DNA of 64,000 nt, taken from the NCBI RefSeq assembly GCF_009811655.1, contig NZ_BGJX01000011.1, positions 1 to 64,000 of the forward strand. Reading direction: 5' to 3'. The notes beneath the pieces are model-generated. The model did no database searches and was not told the origin of the DNA. It worked only from the letters and a program-made list of their open reading frames with translations. A program made the translations under genes and the position numbers. The stretch is from Methylosinus sp. Ce-a6 (GTDB taxonomy: Bacteria > Pseudomonadota > Alphaproteobacteria > Rhizobiales > Beijerinckiaceae). The first letter of the stretch is position 1. Each line of letters begins with the position of its first letter. Below are positions 51,871-59,109 of this stretch, piece after piece.

Positions 51871-53016
51871 CTAGAGCCTTTCCGCGAGAGGAAGTGTGAA
51901 GCTGAAAATCGCGCCGCCTTGCGGATTGGGCTCGGCCCAGATGCGTCCGCCATGCGCCTCGACGATCGAGCGAGAGATCGAAAGGCCTATGCCCATTCCG
52001 GTCGCCTTCGTGCTGCGGAAGGGCTCGAACAGCGCGGCGGCCGCGCCGTCCTTCAGCCCATGGCCGGTGTCGGCGACGTCGAGCCGCGCAAAGCCGTCCG
52101 CGGCGGAGGTGGAGAGCGAGAGCTCGCGCCGGGGCGCGCCGTCCATCGCCTCGACGGCGTTGCGCATCAGATTGACGATGACCTGCTGGATCTGCACGCG
52201 GTCGGCGAGGACATGGTCATTTTCCGTTTGGGCGGCGACGCGCACGCGCGCGCCGATCTGGCGCGCCCCCGCCACGCCGAGCGATTTCGCCTCCTCGACG
52301 AGCTCGGCGAGGCTCTGCACGGTCTTCACCGATTCGCCGCGGGTGACGAATTCGCGCAAGCGGCGGACGATATCGCCGGCCCGCATCGCCTGCGCGCCGG
52401 CCTTGTCGAGAATCTCCTCGATCTCCTCGCTCTGCTTCTGCTTGCGCTGCAGCAGCCAGCGGGCGGTGCGGACATAGGTGGCGATGGCCGAGAAGGGCTG
52501 GTTGATCTCATGGGCGAGCGCCGCGGCGAGCTCCCCCATGGCGGCGAGCCGGCCGGCATAGGCGAGCTCCGAGCGCAATTCGCAGAGCAGCGCCTCCGCG
52601 GCGCGCTCCTCGGTGAGATCGCGAATGACGGCGACGCGGAAATGCGCCGCGCCGCGCGCCTCCTTCACCGTGAGCGCCGCCGGAAACGTCGAGCCGTCGA
52701 GCCGCCGCGCGAGGGCCTCCGTCTTGCGCTCGCTGGCGGAAAGCGCGTTCTCCGGCAGAAGCCGCGCGGCTTCCGCGCCCAGCAGCGCCTCGCTCGAACA
52801 GCCGAACAGCGCCCCCGCCGCGGCGTTGGCGGCGACCACCGCGCCCTTATTGTCGATCGACAGGACCGCGTCTGAAAGACATTCGAGGATGGCTTCGAGC
52901 CGCGCCTCGATCAGACGCGAGGACTCGTCGCCCGCGACCGCCTTCCGCCGCAATAGCGGCGTCGACGCGGAAGTCTCTTCGAGCCCGGCGCGCGAATCGC
53001 TCGACGATTGTTCCAT
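51871..53016 (-). CDS. PAS-domain sensor histidine kinase (FixL-like, soluble)
   Basis: 381 residues from the ATG at 53016 (GAGGGA upstream). PAS domain at about 36-150 (ILECLSDAVLSIDNKGAVVAANA), HisKA with phospho-His in LAAALAHEINQPFSAI, HATPase with NLMRNAVEAMDG and DTGHGL. The histidine box AHEINQPF is of the FixL/DctB type. The PAS lacks an obvious haem-ligating segment, so the signal is unknown. No membrane segment is seen, so the protein is cytoplasmic. It is paired with the response regulator directly downstream and is divergent from addB. Confidence 0.88.
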   Translation of the reverse strand: MEQSSSDSRAGLEETSASTPLLRRKAVAGDESSRLIEARLEAILECLSDAVLSIDNKGAVVAANAAAGALFGCSSEALLGAEAARLLPENALSASERKTEALARRLDGSTFPAALTVKEARGAAHFRVAVIRDLTEERAAEALLCELRSELAYAGRLAAMGELAAALAHEINQPFSAIATYVRTARWLLQRKQKQSEEIEEILDKAGAQAMRAGDIVRRLREFVTRGESVKTVQSLAELVEEAKSLGVAGARQIGARVRVAAQTENDHVLADRVQIQQVIVNLMRNAVEAMDGAPRRELSLSTSAADGFARLDVADTGHGLKDGAAAALFEPFRSTKATGMGIGLSISRSIVEAHGGRIWAEPNPQGGAIFSFTLPLAERL

Positions 53017-53108
53017 CGGCGAGTTCCCTCGAAACTTATGCGCTCTCAAAAAATGCCGGCGCGCCGCCCAACCATCGCCACGGTCGCCGCCTCGGAGTAT
53101 TCTCGGTT

Positions 53109-53174
53109 ACGAGCGGGTTTCAATTCGCAATGACGCGCAATACACAGAAATAGTTTGTGAATTGCTCCGCTCGT
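53109..53174. promoter_or_regulatory. Long spaced inverted repeat in the addB/kinase divergent region
   Basis: ACGAGCGG (53109-53116) pairs with CCGCTCGT (53167-53174), and inside it CAATTC (53121-53126) pairs with GAATTG (53159-53164). The region is AT-richer than its flanks and lies between divergent genes, so it probably carries their promoters. The role of the symmetry is a guess. Confidence 0.35.
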
Positions 53175-53200
53175 GCTTACTTTCCGCCCGCGGGAGAAAA

Positions 53201-56200
53201 ATGGCGTCTCGCAAGGTTTTTTCCATTGCCCCCGGCGCCTCATTTCTAGGCGCATTCACCAATGCTCTGCTCGATGGGGCGATCATCCCGGGCCTTTCCC
53301 GCGAGAGCGGGCCGCTCGCGCTGGCGGCGACGACGATCTATGTCCCGACCCAGCGCGCCGCGCGGGCGTTGGCGACGCAATTTTCCACGGCGATCGAGGC
53401 GCCGGCGGCGCTGCTGCCGCGCATTTTGCCGCTCGGCGATCTCGACGAGCAGGAGGCTTCGGCGCTGTTTCACGCCGATCTCGACGCAGGCGAGGCGGCG
53501 CTCGCTCCGGCGATAGAGGAGCTCGACCGCCGGCTGATCCTGGCGGAGATGGTGCTGCAATGGGCGCGCGCGCTGCGCCAGGCGATCGTCTCCATCGACC
53601 CTTCCGGCGCGATCGAGCACGACCCGCGTGAGATGCTGCTGGTCGCGCCTTCCGCCGCGAGCGCCTATGCGCTTTCGGGCGAGCTCGCGCGGCTCATCGA
53701 CGAATTCGCCATAGAGAAGCTCGACGCTCGCGCGCTCGCCGGGCTCGCGGACGAGGCCTATGACCGGTTTTTCGCGATCACCGCGAATTTTTTGAAGATC
53801 GCGCTCGAGGACTGGCCCAAAATTCTCGCCGACCGGGGCCTCATCGATCGCGCCGCGCGGCAGACGGCGCTGATCGAGGCGCAGATCGCCCATCTCGAGC
53901 GGGGCGGGGCGCGCGGGCCGGTGATCGCGCTCGGCTCGACCGGCGCGCATCCGGCGACCGCCCGCCTGCTGGCGGCGATCGCCCGAATGGAACGCGGCGC
54001 GGTGATTTTGCCCGGCCTCGACGACGCGCTCGACGCAGAAGCCTGGCGCAAGGTGGGCCATGACGGCGACGGCGAGCGCGACGAGCCGAGCTTCACCCAT
54101 CCTCAGAGCTTGCTGAAGCGTCTCCTCTCGATGATCGGCGTCTCGCGCGAGGAGGTTCGGTCGATCGGCTCGGCCCCGCCCGCGTTGCTGGCGCGGACGC
54201 GGCTGCTGGCCGAGGCGCTGCGCCCGGCCGATTGCACCGACTCCTGGCGCGACTTTTGCGCCGCCGAGGTGGAGGGTTTTGCGGCCGCGCTCGCCGGCGT
54301 CTCCTTCGTCGAGGCCGCAGATGAGCGCGAGGAGGCGCTCGCCCTCGCCCTCGCCATGCGCGAGGCTTTGGAGACGCCGGGCCGCACGGCGGCGCTCATC
54401 ACGCCCGATCGCGACATCGCCCGGCGCGTCTCGGCCGAGCTCGCGCGGTGGGGAATAGAGGTCGACGATTCCGCCGGCCGTCCGCTCGCCGCGACGCCGA
54501 TCGGCGCGCTGGCCCGGCTCGTCGCCGCGACGGCGGAAGACGGCGCCGCGGCCGTGGACGCCGCCGCGCTCCTCGCCCATCCGCTCGCGCGCTTCGGCCT
54601 CGAGCGCGCCGAGATCGACCGGCTCGCCCCGCTCGTCGAGATCGCCGTGCTGCGCAATGTCGAGAGCGGCGGCTCCTTCGCCGCAATGGCGGCGCCGGCG
54701 CGCCGGCTCGCCGAGGAGCCGCACGCCCATCCGGCGCTGAAACGCATTTGCGAAGAAGACTGGCGCGCGATCGAATATCTGCTCGCGCGTCTCGACGAGG
54801 CCCTCGCTCCGCTCGCCGTTCTCACGCCCGAGGCGCGCCTTTGCGAAAGAGCGCGCGCCCATGCGCAGTCTCTCGAGACAATCGCCGGCGAAGCGCCGGC
54901 GGGAGACGGCGTCGAGCAATTGTTCCAACTCTTCGACGCGCTGGAGAGCGCCGACAGCGCGCTCCTCTTCGACGCCGGCGGCTACGCCTCCTTCTTCGAT
55001 CGCCTCGCTTTCGAGACGACGGCGCCGAGCCCGCGACGCGCCCATCCGCGCCTCAAAATCCTCGGCCTGCTGGAGGCGCGCCTGCTCGACGCCGACCTCG
55101 CGCTGCTCGCCGGGCTCGACGAGACGATCTGGCCGCCGCAGGCCGAATCCGGCGCCTTTCTCAACCGCGCCATGCGCCGGCAATTGGGCCTTTCGCCGCC
55201 CGAGCGACGCATCGGCCAGACGGCGCATGATTTCGCCATGGCCTTCGGCGCGCGCGAAGTGGTGGTGAGCCGCGCGAGGAAGCGCGCCGGGGCTCCGACG
55301 GTGGTCTCGCGCCTCATCGCGCGGCTGGCGGCGCTCGCAGGCGAGGCCTTCGTCGCCTGCAAGGCGCGCGGCGACGCAAAATGCGCGCTCGCCGCCGCGC
55401 TCGACGAGCCGCGCGAAATCCGCGCGATCTCGCGGCCTTTGCCACGTCCTCCGGTCGCGATGCGGCCGACGCGGCTCAGCGTCACGCGCGTCGAAAAGCT
55501 GCGGCGCGATCCTTACGCCGTCTTCGCCGAGCACATATTGCGGTTGCCGCCGCTGCCGCCGCTCGGCGCGCCCAAAGGCGCGCGCGAGATCGGCGTCGCC
55601 GTTCACGCGGCGCTGGCGAAATTCCACGAGGCGCATCCGAAAGGCCCGCTGCCCGAGGATGCGCGCGCGGCGCTGATCGAATTGGCGCGCGAGGAGCTCG
55701 GCGCGTTTCTCGACGATCCCTCCTTCCTCGCCTTCGACTGGCCGCGCATAGAGGCGGGGCTCGACCATGCGTTGGCCTTCGAGCGCGAGCGCCGCGCGGA
55801 GCCGCGCGAGATTTTCGTCGAAAAAGGCGCCGCATGGCGGCTGACGCTCGCGGACGGCGGCGTCTTCACCGTCTCCTGCGTCGCCGACCGCATAGAGGTC
55901 GACGCCGCCGGCGAAGCTTTCGTCTTCGACTATAAGACCGGCAATCCGCCGACCGCCAGCCAGGTCGGCGCGGGATTCTCGCCGCAGCTCACGCTCGAGG
56001 CGGCGATGATCGAGGCCGGCGCTTTCGAGGCGATCGGCGCGCGGCGGGTGTCCGGCGCGGCCTATGTGCGCCTCGGCGGCAAGAGCGGCGGCGAGACGCA
56101 ATGGCTGAAATTCAAGGACAAGAGCTTCGCCGATGTCGTCGCCGAGCATCGCGCCAATCTCGTCGAGCTGCTGAACCAGTTTCGCGATTTGCAAACGCCC

Positions 56201-56305
56201 TATCCCTCGCGGCCTTTCGTCGAGTTCGCCTCGCGCTATGGCGACTACGACCATCTCGCGCGCGTGAAGGAATGGTCGCGCGACGGCGGCGGCGGGGAGG
56301 AGTGA
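53201..56305 (+). CDS. addB: Double-strand break repair protein AddB
   Basis: Helicase-nuclease subunit, partner of AddA in end resection for recombination. 1034 residues from the ATG at 53201 (GGGAG upstream). The N-terminal helicase-like part is degenerate, as known in alphaproteobacterial AddB: TIYVPTQRAARALATQF replaces an intact Walker A. The C-terminal region is a RecB-type PD-(D/E)XK nuclease with FVFDYKTGNPPT (catalytic D and K) preceded by DRIEVDAAGEA. addA normally follows directly; here it lies 2.8 kb away. Confidence 0.93.
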   Translation: MASRKVFSIAPGASFLGAFTNALLDGAIIPGLSRESGPLALAATTIYVPTQRAARALATQFSTAIEAPAALLPRILPLGDLDEQEASALFHADLDAGEAALAPAIEELDRRLILAEMVLQWARALRQAIVSIDPSGAIEHDPREMLLVAPSAASAYALSGELARLIDEFAIEKLDARALAGLADEAYDRFFAITANFLKIALEDWPKILADRGLIDRAARQTALIEAQIAHLERGGARGPVIALGSTGAHPATARLLAAIARMERGAVILPGLDDALDAEAWRKVGHDGDGERDEPSFTHPQSLLKRLLSMIGVSREEVRSIGSAPPALLARTRLLAEALRPADCTDSWRDFCAAEVEGFAAALAGVSFVEAADEREEALALALAMREALETPGRTAALITPDRDIARRVSAELARWGIEVDDSAGRPLAATPIGALARLVAATAEDGAAAVDAAALLAHPLARFGLERAEIDRLAPLVEIAVLRNVESGGSFAAMAAPARRLAEEPHAHPALKRICEEDWRAIEYLLARLDEALAPLAVLTPEARLCERARAHAQSLETIAGEAPAGDGVEQLFQLFDALESADSALLFDAGGYASFFDRLAFETTAPSPRRAHPRLKILGLLEARLLDADLALLAGLDETIWPPQAESGAFLNRAMRRQLGLSPPERRIGQTAHDFAMAFGAREVVVSRARKRAGAPTVVSRLIARLAALAGEAFVACKARGDAKCALAAALDEPREIRAISRPLPRPPVAMRPTRLSVTRVEKLRRDPYAVFAEHILRLPPLPPLGAPKGAREIGVAVHAALAKFHEAHPKGPLPEDARAALIELAREELGAFLDDPSFLAFDWPRIEAGLDHALAFERERRAEPREIFVEKGAAWRLTLADGGVFTVSCVADRIEVDAAGEAFVFDYKTGNPPTASQVGAGFSPQLTLEAAMIEAGAFEAIGARRVSGAAYVRLGGKSGGETQWLKFKDKSFADVVAEHRANLVELLNQFRDLQTPYPSRPFVEFASRYGDYDHLARVKEWSRDGGGGEE

Positions 56306-56471
56306 GCGCGCGGTGAAAAGACGGACACGAAGCGTTCACCACGACGGTTGACGCTTCGGCAAGGAATCGGCCGCCGATTTTCGACGCTCCCGATTCGGAC
56401 CGGGTTTGTCCTCGTCTCGTGCCGCCGTTCCCGGATCTGGATCGCCATCCGAAGCGCGGATTTACCTTCTG

Positions 56472-56577
56472 CTAGGGCCTTTCCGGTTTCATTGAAACAC
56501 GGAAAGGCCCTAGGCTTTTGTTTTGACGTGTTTCCGGACGCCGAACCGGCGTCCACTTCGGCTGGAAACGCTCTAAG
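56472..56577 (+). repeat. Repeat family A, copy A6
   Basis: Starts CTAGGGCCTTTCCG, has the hairpin with arms TAGGGCCTTTCC / GGAAAGGCCCTA, the T-rich CTTTTGTTTT tract and the GTGTTTCC / GGAAACGC palindrome, ending GCTCTAA. The stem keeps pairing although both arms differ from A1 (GGGCCTTTCC instead of GAGTCTTTCC). It lies between addB and vapB; 56306-56471 shows no gene. Confidence 0.85.
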
Positions 56578-56595
56578 GTCGAGCCGGCGGCCAAA

Positions 56596-56832
56596 ATGCC
56601 TCTGAACATCCGCGACGATGAAGCCGACAGGCTGGCCGCGCAGCTGGCGGCGCTCAACCGCACGCAAGCCGTGAAAGACGCGCTGCGGCGTGAATTGGCG
56701 CGCGTGCGAGAGAAGAAATCGCTCTGGGAGCGCTTGAAGCCGATCTGCGAAAAGATCGCCTCCTATCCGGACAGCGGAATCATCATCGACAAGGCGTTTT
56801 TTGACGAGCTCAACGGCGAGATCGACAAATAA
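56596..56832 (+). CDS. VapB-family antitoxin
   Basis: 78 residues of the PSK/VapB type: MPLNIRDDEADRLAAQLAALN at the N-terminus and an Arg/Lys-rich helix, then KSLWERLKPICEKIASYPDSG toward the C-terminus, which would bind the toxin. Its TAA stop overlaps the vapC ATG (TAATG). It begins 18 bp after repeat A6. Confidence 0.87.
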   Translation: MPLNIRDDEADRLAAQLAALNRTQAVKDALRRELARVREKKSLWERLKPICEKIASYPDSGIIIDKAFFDELNGEIDK

Positions 56833-57266
56833 TGTTCATCGACGCTTCCGCAATGGTCGCGATCCTCCTGCAAGAGGCCGATGGCGAAGGGATCGCGGCC
56901 GCCATCGACGCTGCTTCGACGCCGCTCGCGACCAATGTGATCGCGGTCTGGGAGACGATCGCGGCGATCCATCGAAAGAAGGACATGCCGATCGGCCTCG
57001 CCGAGGCGCGTGTGGCGGAGTTTCTGACGATCGCCGGAATAGAGACGCTGGATGCGACGCCGAATGAATTGACACTCGCCCTTTCGGCTTTCGAACGCTG
57101 CGGACGCCATCGCTATCCGCTTCCCGCGGACCGCGACAAAGGGCTGAATCTCGCCGATTGTTTCCATTACGCCAGCGCAAAATCGCGGGGCCCGGCGATT
57201 ATGACCACGGATGACGGCTTCGCGCTTACGGACCTGCCGACCGGGCCTGCCAAGCCGCTGCGATAG
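56832..57266 (+). CDS. VapC-family PIN-domain toxin
   Basis: 144 residues with a PIN fold. N-terminal acidic residue in MFIDASAMVAILLQE, a second Glu in IAVWETIAAIHR, and the third acidic position in LNLADCFHYASAK. Family members are Mg-dependent RNases, often specific for tRNA. It is coupled to the antitoxin by overlapping stop/start. It belongs to the segment inserted between addB and addA. Confidence 0.88.
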   Translation: MFIDASAMVAILLQEADGEGIAAAIDAASTPLATNVIAVWETIAAIHRKKDMPIGLAEARVAEFLTIAGIETLDATPNELTLALSAFERCGRHRYPLPADRDKGLNLADCFHYASAKSRGPAIMTTDDGFALTDLPTGPAKPLR

Positions 57267-57352
57267 CGAGAAAAATACTTTTCTTATAAGCTTCCTCCGA
57301 GGGCCGCCGATCGGCGCGCCGCAGGCGGACACTCGGCGACAGGGAATTTCAA

Positions 57353-58747
57353 ATGACTCTCCAAGGGTCGGACAAGGGCTATAGAAACCGCATCATCTTC
57401 GCGAGCCTCGTCGGGACGACGATCGAATTCTTCGATTTCTATATCTACGCCACCGCCGCCGTGTCGGTGTTTCCGCTGCTGTTCTTCCCCGCCGGCGCGG
57501 GCAGCGCGGCGCTGCTCGCCTCCATGGCGACATTCGGCGTCGCCTTCGTCGCGCGGCCGATCGGCTCCGTCGTCTTCGGCCATTTCGGCGATCGTATCGG
57601 CCGCAAGGCGACGCTCGTCGGCTCGCTGCTGCTGATGGGCCTCGCCACTTTCGCCATCGGCCTTTTGCCGACCTATCATCAGATCGGCCTGTTCGCGCCG
57701 CTCCTGCTCACCATCTTCCGTTTCTGCCAGGGCATCGGCCTCGGCGGCGAATGGTCCGGCGCCGCTCTGCTCGCCACCGAGACCGCCGACAAAGGCAAGC
57801 GCGCGCGCGCCGCCATGTGGCCGCAGCTCGGCGCGCCCTTCGGCTTCATCCTCGCCAATGGCTTTTTTCTGCTGCTCACCATTCTCTTCGCCTTCGATTC
57901 CACTCAGGCGAAGCCGGAGGAGCATTTTCTCGCCTGGGGCTGGCGGCTGCCCTTCCTGCTCTCCATTCTGCTCGTCACGCTCGGGCTCTATGTGCGGCTG
58001 AAGCTGCATGAGACGCCGGTCTTCGCCCGCGCGCTGGAGCGCGGCGAAAAGCTCGAGACGCCGCTCGTTCACGTGTTCCGCAACAATTCAAAGGAGCTCC
58101 TGCTCGGGACCTTCATCATGGTCGCGACCTATGGGCTCTTCTATCTGATGACGACATGGATTTTGTCCTATGGCATAGGCAAGGTCGCGCTCGGCGGTCT
58201 CGGCATCGGCTATCGCGATTTTCTGGTGCTGCAGCTTCTCTCGGTGCTGTTCTTCGCCGGATTCATTCCCGTCTCCGGCCATCTCGCCGACAGGATCGGA
58301 CGGCGCAAGCTGCTGCTCGCCGTGACTGCGGCGATCATCGTCTTCGGCCTCTCCTTCCGTTTCTTCCTCTCCAAGGATGTCATCGGAACGGGCGCGGCCG
58401 CCGATCGCGGGCTCATCCTTATTTTCCTCAGCATCGGAATGTCGCTGATGGGGCTGACCTTCGGGCCCATGTCGGCGATTTTGCCGGAGCTTTTCCCCAC
58501 CAACACGCGCTATACGGGCTCGGGCGTCTCCTATAACCTCGCCTCCATTCTCGGAGCCGCGCTGACGCCCTTCGTCGCGACATGGCTGGCGCAGAATTAC
58601 GGAGCGGAATCGGTCGGCCTCTATCTCGCGATGCTCGGCGCCTCGACGATCGTCGCGCTCCTCTTCGCCAAGGAGACCAAGGCGACCGATCTCGACAGCA
58701 TGATCGACGAGGTCGTGACCGAGGGCATAGAAAAGACATCGCCTTAG
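57353..58747 (+). CDS. MFS transporter, metabolite:H+ symporter (MHS) family
   Basis: 464 residues with twelve predicted membrane helices. MHS-family signature in loop 2-3 (GSVVFGHFGDRIGRKATLVGSLL; key part GHFGDRIGRK), FRFCQGIGLGGEWSGAALL in TM4, and a second-half copy GHLADRIGRRKLLL. Members of this group carry dicarboxylates, proline/betaine or shikimate with protons; the substrate cannot be told here. AGGGA precedes the ATG. The TAG stop (58745-58747) is on the border of repeat B3. Confidence 0.9.
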   Translation: MTLQGSDKGYRNRIIFASLVGTTIEFFDFYIYATAAVSVFPLLFFPAGAGSAALLASMATFGVAFVARPIGSVVFGHFGDRIGRKATLVGSLLLMGLATFAIGLLPTYHQIGLFAPLLLTIFRFCQGIGLGGEWSGAALLATETADKGKRARAAMWPQLGAPFGFILANGFFLLLTILFAFDSTQAKPEEHFLAWGWRLPFLLSILLVTLGLYVRLKLHETPVFARALERGEKLETPLVHVFRNNSKELLLGTFIMVATYGLFYLMTTWILSYGIGKVALGGLGIGYRDFLVLQLLSVLFFAGFIPVSGHLADRIGRRKLLLAVTAAIIVFGLSFRFFLSKDVIGTGAAADRGLILIFLSIGMSLMGLTFGPMSAILPELFPTNTRYTGSGVSYNLASILGAALTPFVATWLAQNYGAESVGLYLAMLGASTIVALLFAKETKATDLDSMIDEVVTEGIEKTSP

Positions 58748-58847
58748 AGCATGTTCCCGAAAAGTGCGAAGCGGTTTTCGGAAAAGAACATGCGAATTCA
58801 AATAACTTTAGAGCGCATTCGGACATGATTTGTCCGAATGCGCTCTA
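58744..58847 (+). repeat. Repeat family B, copy B3
   Basis: Bounded by TTAG (58744-58747) and CTAG (58844-58847), nearly identical to B2 (GCATGTTC / GAACATGC; inner hairpin GAGCGCATTCGGACA / TGTCCGAATGCGCTC). Contains the stop of the MFS gene and joins A7 at its right CTAG. Confidence 0.9.
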
Positions 58848-58912
58848 GAGCGTTTCCAGCCGAAGCGGACGCCGGTTCGGCGGCGGAAACACGTCAAAAC
58901 AAAAGACTCTAG
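58844..58912 (-). repeat. Repeat family A, copy A7 (reverse, truncated)
   Basis: TAGAGCGTTTCCAGCCGAAG to AAAAGACTCTAG. It retains the second palindrome and the A-rich tract but lost the long hairpin. Its ends are the CTAG sites shared with B3 (left) and C3 (right). Confidence 0.85.
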
Positions 58913-59101
58913 TGGCCTGCGTCAATGAAAACGACGATGTTCGAGCCCCCTCCCCAACCCTCCCCCGCTGCGCGGGAGAGGGAGCAGATTCGGCGCTTCA
59001 TCAAAGATTCGCGAGACGTTGCCGCCCCCCTCTTCCGCGCAGCGGGGGAGGGTGAGGGAGGGGGCTTTCGGGTCTTCGGTTCGAGTGACGTAGGCCACTA
59101 G
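58909..59101 (+). repeat. Repeat family C, copy C3
   Basis: CTAGTGGCCTGCGTCA at the left and TGACGTAGGCCACTAG at the right form a 16-bp terminal inverted repeat with one mismatch. The two facing GC-rich stems lie inside. It ends 8 bp before the addA start. B3, A7 and C3 fill the whole 58748-59109 gap. Confidence 0.88.
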
Positions 59102-59109
59102 AGCCGGCC

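Noticed and set aside
53246..56254. 1002-codon open frame opposite addB, and a similar 1183-codon frame opposite addA (59098-62649)
   Set aside because: Both are long antisense shadows of intact add genes. They have no domain pattern, and one runs through repeats.
58909..59101. Repeat C considered as a CRISPR array or small RNA gene
   Set aside because: There are no regularly spaced direct repeats with unique spacers. The structure is a single element with terminal inverted repeats and copies elsewhere.
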